Assembly: GCA_038380435.1 (NCBI GenBank)
Contig: JAWZYU010000009.1
Coordinates: 69,593,901 to 69,657,900 of the forward strand
DNA: 64,000 bases
Reading direction: 5' to 3'
Origin: Ryuthela nishihirai
Taxonomy: Eukaryota; Arthropoda; Arachnida; Araneae; Heptathelidae
A model generated the notes under the pieces. It was not told where the DNA came from, did no database searches, and worked only from the letters and a program-made list of their open reading frames with translations. Both the position numbers and the translations under genes were made by a program. This document shows positions 1 through 11,253 of the stretch, one piece after another (position 1 is the stretch's first letter; the number at the start of each line of letters is the position of its first letter).

Positions 1-1105
1 TTCTAGCTCAAAGCTGGATACCTACAAGTAAGTAGAAAATATCTCTTTATGTAACTCACTGATACAACGGATTAATGCTTCTAGCTCAAAGCTGGATACC
101 TACAAGTAAGTAGAAAATATCTCTTTATGTAACTCACTGATACAACGGATTAATGCTTCTAGCTCAAAGCTGGATACCTACAAGTAAGTAGAAAATATCT
201 CTTTATGTAACTCACTGATACAACGGATTAATGCTTCTAGCTCAAAGTTGGATACCTACAAGTAAGTAGAAAATATCTCTTTATGTAACTCACCGATACA
301 AAGGATTAATGCTTCTAGCTCAAAGCTGGATACCTACAAGTAAGTAGAAAATATCTCTTTATGTAACTCACCGATACAACGGATTAATGCTTCTAGCTCA
401 AAGCTGGATACCTACAAGTAAGTAGAAAATATCTCTTTATGTAACTCACCGATACAACGGATTAATGCTTCTAGCTCAAAGCTGGATACCTTATAAGTAA
501 GTAGAAAATATCTCTTTATGTAACTCACCGATACAACGGATTAATGCTTCTAGCTCAAAGCTGGATACCTACAAGTAAGTAGAAAATATCTCTTTATGTA
601 ACTCACCGATACAACGGATTAATGCTTCTAGCTCAAAGCTGGATACCTACAAGTAAGTAGAAAATATCTCTTTATGTAACTCACCGATACAACGGATTAA
701 TGCTTCTAGCTCAAAGCTGGATACCTACAAGTAAGTGGAAAATATCTCTTTATGTAACTCACCGATACAAAGGATTAATGCTTCTAGCTCAAAGCTGGAT
801 ACCTACAAGTAAGTAGAAAATATCTCTTTATGTAACTCACCGATACAACGGATTAATGCTTCTAGCTCAAAGCTGGATACCTACAAGTAAGTAGAAAATA
901 TCTCTTTATGTAACTCACCGATACAATGGATTAATGCTTCTAGCTCAAAGTTGGATACCTACAAGTAAGTGGAAAATATCTCTTTATGTAACTCACCGAT
1001 ACAACGGATTAATGCTTCTAGCTCAAAGCTGGATACCTACAAGTAAGTAGAAAATATCTCTTTATGTAACTCACCGATACAAAGAATTAATACTTCTAGC
1101 TCAAA
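1..1105. repeat. 78-bp satellite array, about 14 units
   Basis: Fourteen head-to-tail units of 78 bp followed by a 12-bp partial unit. The first unit begins at base 1, so the array probably continues to the left of the window. Units differ by only a few substitutions: T or C before gatacaa, acaacgg versus acaaagg, agtaga versus agtgga. One unit near 490 carries a 1-bp insertion. The period is a multiple of three, but all six frames contain stops in every unit, so it is not coding. There are no spacers, so it is not a CRISPR array. Confidence 0.97.
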
Positions 1106-2029
1106 TCAGGCCGTTTATTAATTTATTTCTGCAACAATTTTAAACACAGAAAATTTAGAGAATTTAAATTGCCATCTGTTCCCAAGAAGTTCAATTATCA
1201 AACTTGCCAAAAGAGACTACGATTATTCTCTGAGATATGTTTTTCACAAAAATGCCAATCATTTCGAGTGACATGTTTTGTATGGCTTTGTATGGAAAAG
1301 TTTTGTATGGAAAACAGCTTCGTATGGAAAAGTTTTAATTTCTTTTTCAAAATAAAGCAATTAGCTGATCGAATGATTAAATCTCAAATTACTTATAAAA
1401 AGTTTTTCTTTGCTTCCTTCAAATTAAGAATTTTTTTAATAAAAACAATAAAATAGTTCATGTACAGCATTCAGTTAATTTTTAATTAAAAAATCGTTCG
1501 TTATTTATCTTAAGCAAAACAAAATTTTTGTCCTTCTTGGTCAGGTAAAGAAAATACACCAACTAAACAGAATCTAAACGGTGATAAAATTACGGAAGTA
1601 GTTTTAAGAACAGGAGATGACTTTTCAGAGGCAGGAAGCAGAGACTCGGAAGCCAAACCAAGTGCTCAGATTGCTTTGTGGTTCCGCTGGATAATGATGG
1701 ATATTTTCCAGCGGAACAACAAAACCGGAGATAGGAGACAAGCGAAAGTACACAATAACATGTGTCTGCGTTGTTGCGCCGGAGCCATCATTAGAACTTC
1801 CCAAAAAAACAATTACAGTGTGTCTTCCGGAATCAAATTTTGGCGCGTCATTAGAGCTCAGCCTACAAGTCTGTCAACTTTTTACTACAAGACTGTAAAG
1901 TCGTTATTTTTGTCTCTTTGGTTTCCACAACTTTCGCCTAGAGGCATCTAAGTGAAACTATGCATTATTAAGAAACGGAATGAAATACTGTTCTACACTT
2001 CACCAGATCGCAGGGAGACGCAGAGAGAA
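1106..2029. other. AT-rich spacer without recognised gene
   Basis: No recognisable gene. A short imperfect reiteration around gtatggaaaag occurs at about 1270-1335. Two short open frames (1169-1456 and 1676-1951, plus) resemble nothing I know and have biased, low-complexity composition; I treat them as chance ORFs. Confidence 0.6.
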
Positions 2030-2973
2030 GGGGGGGGGGGGACACTCAGGGACTATTTTTTGGAGAGATAAAAACTAAAAGAAACTCAGAAAAACGGCTG
2101 CTGACCTTTTTATATTAGTCTGCTCCATCGCTGGGATCTTCCTGGTCTACTGTGATAGGGCCTGGAAAAGGGGCGATCTTCTCAAATGGAGTTGCAGTTC
2201 GAGGGCTCCGTTAATGGCACAAACAGTTCATCGGCGAAATACATCATAAGTCCCGTGTTGTCAATGCGGGAGGGGCCGGCGGGTGGCTTGGTAGGTGACT
2301 TCGTCTCTTCCTGCGCATAAGACGCTCCAGGGCTGGGTTGCTCGCTATATTCCGCGGGTGTCTGTTGCTCACAGGTTCTTTCGTCCCGTTAATGGAGCCT
2401 CGACGGCGGTTTGTGGGACTTGGTAAGCCGGCTGCATAGTGAGGGTGGGGTCCGCTCTTTCTTCACTCTTTTTCCTACTCGTCTGCTGCGGCACACGGGT
2501 TGTCTTCCCGCCCGCTTCTCCTTTTTCTTCTCTGATTTCCCAGTTGTGATTCTTGCAGTCTCTGTCTTTATCAAGCCTGCATTCTTTCCCTCGTCGATTA
2601 GATTCTCTGGTACCGCCCACTGTCTATAGTTTCTTTGGCTGTTACTTAGCTGTTGTACTTTCCATCTTTGCGGGTCTATTGTCTCTTTGTGCTCAGAACT
2701 CACTCCTTGTTGTACGTCCACCCTCTAGCACACACACTTTTCTTCTCTCTTGGTCGCGCTTGTCGATTTAAAAAGGACCCCGCTGTCACTTCTCATTGGA
2801 CAGCAAAGTTCGTCGGTGACAGCGGTGGCCAAAGTTCATTGGCGCAGTCCGATTTTTATTAGATGTCCCAGCCTCTGGCGTGATTCTGAGTCATCCTTGT
2901 CCCGCTCTTGGTGACCATTGCTGCGCGTATTCGAAAACTCCCTTTAAGCTTTTTATGGCCTTGTTTACACTTT
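2030..2973. other. GC-rich noncoding block, left half of split locus
   Basis: Composition is clearly richer in G+C than the surroundings. It starts at a 12-G run (2030-2041). Overlapping short open frames occur on both strands, as expected of GC-rich DNA, and none is recognised. Read on the minus strand there are two CCAAT-type motifs (near 2848 and 2798) upstream of an A/T-rich TTTAAA-like box near 2768, a promoter- or LTR-like arrangement. An 18-bp string (gtctctttgtgctcagaa) near 2684-2701 recurs exactly near 7549-7566. Before the LINE insertion this block continued directly into 5547 onwards. Confidence 0.5.
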
Positions 2974-2986
2974 TCTTGGACGGGGT
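2974..2986. repeat. Target-site duplication, left copy, of LINE L1
   Basis: The 13-mer tcttggacggggt lies directly beside the GAT-repeat 3' tail of LINE L1 and recurs exactly at 5534-5546 beyond its 5' end. A 13-bp direct repeat at both ends is expected of target-primed reverse transcription and fixes the element boundaries. Confidence 0.9.
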
Positions 2987-3168
2987 CATCATCATCATCA
3001 TCATCCTCAAGCAGCCATGGGCTACGGAGGTCCAACCAGACCATGCAATTTAGTTCTCCAAGCAAGTCTATCCTGAGCTACATCTACTGCATCTGGCCAC
3101 TGCACACCAATTCTAACAAGGTCCTGCTTGACATTGTCTGCTCACCGCATCTTAATTCTATTAATTTT

Positions 3169-4226
3169 TCACCGCTTCTTAATTCTATTAAGCACAATCA
3201 TGGAAAGAACTTTACATGGAACAGAGGGTAGGCTCATACCCCTGTAGTTATCACAAGAACTGCGATCGCCTTTTTTGAAAATAGGGATAATAATTGCTCT
3301 GGTAAAATCCTTTGGAACCATGCCTTTATCATAAAAGATATTCAAAATTTCAGTCATCCAAGTGGTAACCGAAACATTTCCAGCTCTAAGCATTTCTGCA
3401 GCAATTTCATCTACCACTGGGGATTTATGAAGTTTAAGTTTAGAAACAGCCAAAATAACTTCAGATTGCGTTACAGGGCCAACATTAAAGCCACCAATGC
3501 ATCTATCATCATTGCAAACAATGGGAATAGAACCAACCGCATTGTTTAGAATATCACTGAAATGCTCAGCCCACCTAGCCATGACAGAATCCTCACCTTC
3601 TATAACCTTACCTTGTTTATCCTTCAATCCCTGTGTACCTGTCCGTTTTCTACCACACAAAACATTAACTATCTGGTACAGCTTTCTGCTGTTGTGCTGT
3701 CTAACTGCTTCCTCGGCTTTCTCAGCCAAACCATCAAGCCAAAGATTCTTATCAGCAGATAACTAATCTTTTACACGTTTATTAAGTTCTCTGTAATGCT
3801 TTCTATTAGGACTAGTTGGGTATTGATTAAGGACATTCCTGCAGTTCCTTCTTTCTGAAATAAGCTCAAGTGCCTTATCACTTAAATAATTCTGTTTCCT
3901 CTGCTCCTTTTTTCCTAAAAGAGTACTTTAGTTTCCAAAAAAGCCTGTTTAAAACGGCCCCATTCTTCCTCAACTTCAGTAGTAAGCATACCATGACTGT
4001 CTTAATGACTAAGTAACCTATCATGGTAAGCTTTAGCTATAACTGGGTCTTTCAGAGCTTCAGTATTAAAAGCAAATTTTTTAACCCTAGCAAAACACTT
4101 TTTAAGTTTAAGTTGCAAGACACTTTTAACAAGGTAATGGTCAGATCCAATTTCAGCTCCCCTATATGCCCTGGTATTTCTAACAGAACTAGCCCATTTG
4201 CTGTTAATTAATATATAATCAATCAT
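3169..4226 (-). pseudogene. LINE L1 endonuclease C-terminus, linker and RT N-terminal part
   Basis: The 4226-4002 frame has the DYILIN and GSDHYLVK motifs that close the endonuclease domain (Ser28-Asp29-His30 of this segment). After a frameshift, 3729-3169 encodes 186 residues of linker and the first RT motifs, with FKKGDRSSCDNYRGMSLPSV near residues 150-170. The frame then stops and the sequence jumps to the element's 3' end. The RT palm, including the YADD motif seen in copy L2, is absent. The junction is flanked by a duplicated stretch (3147-3165 and 3173-3191). Confidence 0.86.
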
Positions 4227-4979
4227 ATTCCTATGCAGCCCATCAGGTGAAACCCATGTGTATTTATGTATGTCGCGGTGTTTGTAATATTGTTAGTTAT
4301 TCTGAAACCATTGAGTTTACTTACCTGCAGGAGACGTTGCCCATTGAGATTGCAGCTACCAATACCAAAAGGGCCAATCACCCCTCCCCAAAGGTCGGAG
4401 TCAGTACCAACTTTGGCATTGAAGTCACCAAGAACAAGGGTAATATCTCCTTTCTTGACAGAATTCAAAATATCCTGAAGTTGTTCATAAAACCTATCCT
4501 TCTCATCCTCATCGGCATCCTCAGTGGGGACATAACAGCAGATAACATTCAGGTCTTTAACGCTTATCTGAAATTTTGCTGTAAGAAACCTTTCATTAAT
4601 GCACTCATATCCTAGAAGAGCATCACTAGCGTGTCTGCAGAGAAGCAGACCCACGCCTTGGAATATGCTTATTGTCGTCCCTCCCTGAAAAGAGAAATTT
4701 AAGATTATTTTTAAGAATCTGACCTTTATCTGTCCATCTGGTCTCTTGCAAGCCGAGAATATCTAAATTATAATGGAGGAATTCTTGTGTGAGGACATCA
4801 AGAGAAAAAGCTCTGTGCAGAGTCCTCACATTCCAACTACCTATGGAGAGAAAATGGTTAGTGGGATGTTTAAAGAAACTATATTTATTGAGAGAGGGAA
4901 TGCCGACAATATCAAACAGCCCCCTAATCGCAGACATGGGGCAAAGACCCGTTCCCCCACCACTAAAGGCTGAAGCCAT
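4223..4979 (-). pseudogene. LINE L1 endonuclease domain, frameshifted
   Basis: Encodes most of an exonuclease-endonuclease-phosphatase (APE-type) domain, which in LINEs nicks target DNA to prime reverse transcription. Two overlapping frames cover it: 4979-4626 carries the start MASAFSGGGTG, the metal-site Asn in GSWNVRTL (residue 50) and the Glu in LGLQETRW (residue 79). The second frame, 4654-4223, carries LVLGDFNAKVG with the Asp and Asn at its residues 77 and 79. A frameshift lies between about 4626 and 4654. Copies L3 and L4 show the same N-terminal region, so the start is shared by the family. Confidence 0.88.
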
Positions 4980-5533
4980 CTACACTGGAAGACTTCCTCC
5001 AATGTAGAATTTGACGATGCCAATAGAAGCAAAGAGTTCAGGTGCCTGCGATGACCTCTGCTCAGGATTATCCACCAGCTGATAAACATATCCTGTGAAT
5101 CTATTCATTTGGGGCTGTCAACCCACAAACAAACAGAAAACACAGCGGAAGATTTTCCTTCCACAGAAGCCCACCAGTGCAGCAAAATCAGGATCCATAA
5201 TCAAGCTCAGAGCCATATATCTGTCCAGTCCAGTGGGTTTATATGGTCACCACCAGGACCCTGTGTGGTTGACCACTCCTCAGCAGGGTAGAAAAAAAGA
5301 AAAGTAGCCATAGTTATCCAGATCAGTAGGCCACACTAATCTGACAGCCCTCCCCTTCCGTTCACTTCCACAAGTGTGTATCTCTTTTGAAAGGTACTAA
5401 CGGTCTGCACCACGAGAAGGCGGGGTCGGACATTAGGTGCTAGGCCTGGCTGGTTCTATGCATCATCACAGGGGATTGGTGCATAGCTCTCCTTCCAGTG
5501 ACTTTCTAGCTACCATTTACAGACCTCAAGGAC

Positions 5534-5546
5534 TCTTGGACGGGGT
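5534..5546. repeat. Target-site duplication, right copy, of LINE L1
   Basis: Exact copy of the 13-mer at 2974-2986. It marks the 5' end of L1 and shows that 2974-2986 and 5547 were adjacent before the insertion. Confidence 0.9.
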
Positions 5547-6367
5547 GCCATGTGCAAAAGGCCCAGGTGGTCCGTCGTCTTCAACATGGCGGCCCAAGTT
5601 GTCTTTTCACTGAGGGAAAGGTCGGGTGGCTTCGTTTTACTGAGGGAAAGGTCGGGTGGCTGGAAGAAAATGGCGACAGATAGTTACGTCGAACTTGGGA
5701 ACGACATACCTATCCCGCTCTAACGGAAAAAGAGGGGAAAGCCGGGCAGTGTAAGCCTATCCAGGGACGAAAACTGAAACCTAACCACAAAAGGGGCAGT
5801 CTCTCTCTCTCCTTGCATGACCCTTACAAAAGTAATGCAACGGTATTATTTCGTGGCTGAAATGAAAGGAAACATCAGTTCAGGTATAACAGTCTTATGA
5901 CTGACTGTGGCCACCTTATTATCTGGTAGCTCCAGATGAAGAGTAAATACCAGTGTTCTCACACCAGGTGTCTTGTGACGGCTGGGGTATACAGCGATGC
6001 TTCGTCTGGCTGGCTAGTAGACAGGGACACACCGGCAGCTGCATGGTGTGTCCCGTTCTAGGGTAGCAGTCCACAGTTCTCCGGGCACATGAAAAAGAAA
6101 AACACCGAATACTATGATCAGTCTGTATGGTAGTCACGGGAAAAGATGCGTGTTCTCTCTCTCTGGATGCTTGGGTGTGTCCCTGTTCCCTTTGTCTGCT
6201 CTCTCTCTCTCCCAACACCTTACTTATTTTCATGCGAGGATACTCTGACAGTATTCCGTCACAACCCTTCTATCTATATTTCACTTGACAGAATGATTCT
6301 TCCATTAATTCCATTCTGCGGTTTGGCGGTAAACCCACAACTCTTCATTCACTTCGCGTAAAGATTC
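5547..6367. other. GC-rich noncoding block, right half of split locus
   Basis: Continuation of the locus interrupted by L1. It includes a 30-bp-spaced direct duplication (actgagggaaaggtcgggtg at 5609 and 5639) and pyrimidine-rich CT runs near 5802 and 6195. No recognised coding sequence; the short open frames at 5919-6233 (minus) and 6146-6361 (plus) have no familiar motif. Confidence 0.5.
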
Positions 6368-7256
6368 CCTAACTAACTCGTCGCTACAATCGGGTAATAA
6401 TCTAGTGATAACTCACACACATAACCTCAATTCAACTAAAAGGATTCCTTGATCAACTCCATGCTACAATCAGTATTAACCTTACAATAGTTCACTGGCA
6501 CTCGCCTTAATTCAATAAAAATTATTCTTTGATCCACTCCTTGCTACAATCAGTAATAACCTTACAATAGTTCACTGGCACTCGCCTTAATTCAACTAAA
6601 ATTATTCTTTGATCAGCTCCTTGCTACAAACAGTACTAACGTTACAATAGTTCACTGACACTCGCCTTAATTCAACTAAAATTATTCTTTGATCAACTCC
6701 TTGCTACAAACAGTATTAACGTTACAATAGTTCACTGACACTCGCCTTAATTCAACTAAAATTATTCTTTGATCAGCTCCTTGCTACAAACAGTATTAAC
6801 GTTACAATAGTTCACTGACACTCGCCTTAATTCAACTAAAATTATTCTTTGATCCACTCCTTGCTACAATCAGTATTAACCTTACAATAGTTCACTGGCA
6901 CTCGCCTTAATTCAACTAAAATTATTCTTTGATCAGCTCCTTGCTACAAACAGTATTAACGTTACAATAGTTCACTGACACTCGCCTTAATTCAACTAAA
7001 ATTATTCTTTGATCCACTCCTTGCTACAATCAGTATTAACCTTACAATAGTTCACTGGCACTCGCCTTAATTCAACTAAATTATTCCTTTATCAACTCCT
7101 TGCTACAATCAGTAATTATTCTGACAATAATTCACTGGCACTCGCCTTAATTAAATTAAATTATTCCTTGATCAACTCCTTGCTACAATCAGTATTTAAT
7201 CTTACAATAGTTCACTGACACTCGCCTTAAATCAACTGAATTATTCTCTGATCACT
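6368..7256. repeat. 80-bp tandem array, about 11 units
   Basis: About eleven contiguous units of 80 bp, each containing gctacaa, gttacaatagttcactg and actcgccttaattcaac. Outer units (6368-6480 and 7081-7256) are degenerate; the middle ones are nearly identical. Two unit variants, with gatcagctcc or gatccactcc, are partly interleaved. It sits inside the GC-rich locus and is unrelated to the 78-bp satellite. There are no long open frames. Confidence 0.95.
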
Positions 7257-8589
7257 CGTTTCTCCCGTCAGCATTGAATGTCGGCGGCCGTGCATGGAGG
7301 TGGGGGTCGGTTTGAGTCCACCTGCAATTTCATTAGCGCTGTTCTCGTAGCTCACTCCCAAGGGGCCCTCTGGGAGTCGAGACGACCACAGCACTATGAC
7401 GACATTTGCCGGTGAGTCTCCTGCTTAGCCAATGGCTGGACGGCTCAGTGCTATGCGTTGGAGAGTCTTCCTAAAAAACGCTGCTACTGCATGTGCATCT
7501 GGTCTGCCGGCGTGCGCGCGAGACAAATTCTCGTGATTTCTCGCGCAACGTCTCTTTGTGCTCAGAATTCGCTGCTCTCCGATTGTCTTCCGGGCGGTGG
7601 GTGTGTGATGGGTGGATGGACTGTGCAGGTGTGTGGGGTGATGGCATTGCTGGGGATTTTCGGGGCGCATGAGACCAGGAAGGGTTTGGTTAGGTCCTCA
7701 GGCTGGGCGTTTCGAAGGCGTTCCTTCGTTACAACATTTGCCCACGAAGTGGCGCTCACTTCCTCCTTCAAAGCTTTGGGTCCTTCACGCATCCCAACGC
7801 TCAGAGGTTTCAAGCGTCGCTTGCTTCGAGGTGGCGGCTGAGGCAATGGATTCGGGGGTGTTGGTCCAGCGGGTTCGCTGGCACCGTAGCATGCCAAGGT
7901 CTGCGGGGGGTGTGCTAGTCTCAGTGGCTGAAGGCGGTATGACTGTCCCGTCATACCCGCGGGGTCGCAACCCATACTGGTGGGTCTGCTGTGATACCGT
8001 AGTGATGGGTGACGATGGGGGTGCACTCGCTGCGCTGGACGGCCTGCAACATGGTTCCGTAGGAGTTGGGGGGGTTCGGTTCCCAGTTGTCATTGACCTC
8101 TTCCTCGTGCCTCTCACTATCCCTGTATAAGAAGAACTTCTTACTGTCCCTGTCTGGCTCAATGCTCTCGCCATACCAGTGGGAACAAAAACTCTTATCC
8201 CTTCTAGGAGTAACAAAATTGTTCCTCTCTCTGCACTCCCGCAAATTCCTAATCTCCCTGTGCCAAACAAAATTCTCAATTCCACTGGGCGGGGCAAATT
8301 CCTCAATCTCGCAATGGGTATCTAGACTCTTAATGCCGCTATTTTGGATTTTATAAATCTCACCACTACTCTGACCTCAAAACTCTCAGGCGTGGCTGAG
8401 CTGTTTTCTGTAAGTTTCCCTCAACTCTGTCCATCCCTACAGGTATCTACATATTCTCCCTGCTTGCATGAGCTTAGACCCCGATTATTTCCACTATCTT
8501 CGTACATATCTAAATTCTCCTCACTCCTGTATGTGCCTAAACTCTCATCCATGTTATCCTTATTCCTATGAACAGCTCAGACATGCTCA
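7257..8589. other. GC-rich block with overlapping unassigned ORFs
   Basis: Open frames overlap on both strands: 7669-8130 plus, 7785-8306 minus and 7562-8026 minus are each 150-175 codons. None has a recognised domain, and overlap of this kind is usual in GC-rich noncoding DNA. The minus frame 8306-7785 contains QYGLRPRG, a short string reminiscent of the end of some retroelement polyproteins, but that is far too short to assign. Minus-strand DNA at 8100-8330 has a degenerate reiteration around acaggga(c/t)agt. The 18-bp string shared with 2684-2701 lies near 7549. Confidence 0.4.
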
Positions 8590-9175
8590 GACAAGCATTA
8601 AAGACTTGACTGTTATCTGCTGTTATGCCCCCAATGAGGATGAAGATGAGGATGAGAAGGATAGGTTTTATGGACAACGTCAGGATATTTCGAATTCTGT
8701 GAAGAAAGGAGACATTACTTTTCTTCTAGGTGACTTCAATGCCAAAGTTAGTACTAACTCAAATTTTGAGGAGGGGTGATAGGTCCTTTTGGTATTGGTA
8801 GCTGCAATGGCAATGCGCAACGTCTCCTACAAGTAACTAGTCTTAATGGTTTCAGGATAACTAACACTTATTACAAACACCGCGACATACATAATGACAT
8901 AATATATAATAACGACTTACATACATAATAACATACATAATACACATTGGTTTTACCAAATGGACTGAATAGGAATATGACAGATTATGTATTAATCAAC
9001 AGCAAAAGGCTAGTTCTGTTAGGAATACCAGGTCATATAAGGGAGCTGAAATTGTATATGACCATTACCTTGTTAAAAGTGTCTTGCAACTTAAACTTAA
9101 AAAGTGTTGTGCTAAAGTTAAAAAATTTACTTTTAATACTGAAGCTCTGAAAGACCCAGTTATAGCTGAAGCTTA
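8590..9175 (+). pseudogene. LINE L2 endonuclease remnant
   Basis: Contains the middle of the endonuclease (VICCYAPNEDEDEDEKDRF, then FLLGDFNAKVS) and its C-terminal part (DYVLINSKR at about 8980), in different frames. At about 8885-8940 an expansion rich in acatacataat interrupts the place where L1 has a short uninterrupted stretch. The N-terminal third of the domain, including the Asn and first Glu motifs, is missing. Confidence 0.82.
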
Positions 9176-9299
9176 ACATGATAGGTTACTTAGTCATTAT
9201 GACAGTCATGGTTTGCTTACTACTGAAGGGGAGGAAGAATGGGATCATTTTAAACAGGCTTTTTTGGAAACTAACAGTACTCTTTTAGGAAAATAATGA

Positions 9300-10957
9300 G
9301 CAGAGGAAACAGAATTATTTGAGTGATAAGGCAACTGAGCTTATTTCAGAAAGGAAGAACTGCAAGAATGTCCTTAATCAATACCCTACTAGTCCTAATA
9401 GAAAGCATTACAGAGAGCTTAATAAAGGATCAGTTAGCTGCTGATAAGAATCTTTCGCTTGATGGCTTGGCTGACAAAGCCGAGGAAGCAGTTAGACATC
9501 ACAACAGCAGAGAGCTGTACCAGATAGTTAATGTTTTATGTGGTAGAAAACTGACAGGTATACAGGGATTAAAGGATAACAGGTAAAGTTATAGAAGGTG
9601 AGGATTCTGTCATGGCTAGGTGGGCTGAGCATTTCAGTGATGTTCTAAACAATGTAGTTAGTTCTACTCTCATAGTTTGCAATGATGATAGATGCATTGG
9701 TGGCTTTAATAACTTATTTGGTTAATAACTCATTGGGGCTTTAATGTTGGCCCTATAAAACAGTCTGAAGTTATTTTGGCTATTTGTAATCTTAGACTTC
9801 ATAAATTCCCAGGGGTAGATGAAATTACTACTGAAATGCTTAAAGCTGGGAATGTTTTGGTTACCACTTGGATGACTGAAATTTTGAATAACTTTTATGA
9901 TAAAAGCTCCTAAGGATTTTACCAGAGCTATTATTATCCCTATTTTCAAAAAAGGTGATCGCAGTTCTTGTGATAACTATAGGGGTATCAGCCTACTTTC
10001 TGTTCCAGGGAAAGTCTTTCCATGATTGTGCTTAATAGAATTCAGAATCTGGTTGACAGGCAATTGCGTAATGAGCAATGTGGATTCAGAAGTGGTAGGT
10101 GATGTGTGGATCAAATATTTTCACTCAGGCAGATTCTTGAGAAACGTTTAGAATTTCAGAAACCTTTGGTTGCTAGCTTTGTTGATTTCAAAAAGGCTTT
10201 CGACTCTGCTGATCGTCATAATTTATGGTTGATTGTGAGATCGTATGGCACACCATACAAGTTAGTTAACATAATGAAATCTATCTATAAAAACACTGAG
10301 TCGTGTGTGAGAGTTGGTAAGACTTGTAGCAATTGGTTTAGCATTGCTTCTGGTGTTCGACAAGGGTGCATTTTGTCCCCTTTTCTCTCTAGTTTGGTTA
10401 TTGATTATGTTATGTGAAATTCTTTGCAAGGGATAGATTTTGGCCTTAGATTGTCTAGAGATTTCAAAATTTCTGATTTCGATTATGCAGATGATATGGC
10501 CTTGTTGGCTAATGATGTTGATGAGATGAATTCTTTCATTAGAGCTGTTGATGAAACTGGTAGTAAAATAGGTTTGGTTATACACAGAGATAAAACTAAA
10601 GTGATGAAAATTGGTCAGCTAGGCGGTGATTCAGTTAATCTGAATGGTTGCAATCTTCAGCAGGTGTCACAGTTTAATTAGCTTGGAAGCTATGTAACAG
10701 ATACTGGTGATGTGCGACATGAGATTAACAGACGAATAGGGATTGCTGCCAGGACTTTTAAGAATCTATGGAGAGTGTGGAGAAACAGGCGTATACACCT
10801 AAGGACTAAAATTAGACTGTATAATAGTTTGGTTCTTTCTAGGGTTAGTTATGGTAGTGAAACTTGGAGGCTTTGTAACAAGATAACTGGAAACTTGATG
10901 CATTTGATTCGAGATGCTTATGCAGTATCTTGGATATTAGGTGGTTCAACTTTGTAA
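9300..10957 (+). pseudogene. LINE L2 reverse transcriptase with stops
   Basis: Reverse transcriptase of a non-LTR element, which copies the element RNA into DNA at the nicked target. 9323-9586 encodes the linker found also in L1. The frame starting at 10106 has motif A, VDFKKAFDS (Asp27 and Asp33 of that segment), and motif B, GVRQGCILSPFLS (83-95). After an in-frame stop at 10415-10417 the same frame resumes with FDYADDMALL, the YADD active site. Another in-frame stop follows at 10679-10681 before the thumb region (YGSETWRLCN). Around 9710-9740 a small duplicated insertion disrupts the frame. Confidence 0.88.
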
Positions 10958-10969
10958 GTAATGAATAGG

Positions 10970-11253
10970 TTAGGCAAAGGAGTTGGCAACCTTCTCTGAG
11001 CAGTATATTGTTCAGAGAGAGACTCCTTTGGTTTGGCCATGTTGCCAGTATGGATAATTATAGATTGGCGAATAGGTTTATGAACAGTGTGCGTAAAGAT
11101 CTTAGAAAGAGGGGGAGACCTAGGATGAGGTGGGCAGACAATGTCAAACAGGACCTTATTAGAATTGATGTGCAGTGGAGAGATGCAGCAGATATAGCTC
11201 AGGACAGATATGCTTGGAGAACTAAATTGCGCGGTCTAGTTGAACCTCCATAG
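10970..11253 (+). pseudogene. LINE L2 C-terminal domain
   Basis: A shifted frame carries RERLLWFGHVASM and RKRGRPRMRWADNVKQDL, followed by WRTKLRGLVEPP and a stop. This conserved C-terminal region is typical of RTE-like and related LINE proteins. The same end is present in L1 (3150 to 3010) and, more degraded, in L3 (49469-49287). Confidence 0.85.

Larger units (their letters stand above)
2987..5533 (-). mobile_element. LINE copy L1 (RTE-like), internally deleted
   Basis: Non-LTR retrotransposon of 2547 bp on the minus strand, bounded by 13-bp target-site duplications. In order it has a 5' UTR (5533 to about 4980), an apurinic-type endonuclease region, a linker, the N-terminal part of reverse transcriptase, then a short C-terminal remnant ending in a (GAT)n tail (2987-3004 as ATC on the plus strand). 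There is no ORF1. An endonuclease followed by RT, no ORF1 and a short microsatellite tail rather than poly(A) fit the RTE group; CR1/L2-like relatives cannot be excluded. Compared with copy L2 about 1.1 kb is missing, including the RT catalytic motifs. Several frameshifts make it dead. Confidence 0.9.

Noticed and set aside
1..1105. CRISPR-like regular repeats
   Set aside because: Units are contiguous, without unique spacers, and the setting is eukaryotic; this is a satellite. The same holds for the array at 6368-7256.
2369..2771. Overlapping short ORFs on both strands
   Set aside because: Mutually overlapping, low-complexity, no motif; a GC-rich chance effect.
2908..3231. Plus-strand ORF containing a serine run
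   Set aside because: The Ser run is the (ATC)n tail of a minus-strand LINE; the ORF is a shadow.
7562..8306. Protein-coding genes of 150-175 codons in the GC-rich block
   Set aside because: Several frames on both strands are open at once, none has a recognised domain, and composition alone explains it. The QYGLRPRG string is too short to support a retroelement assignment.
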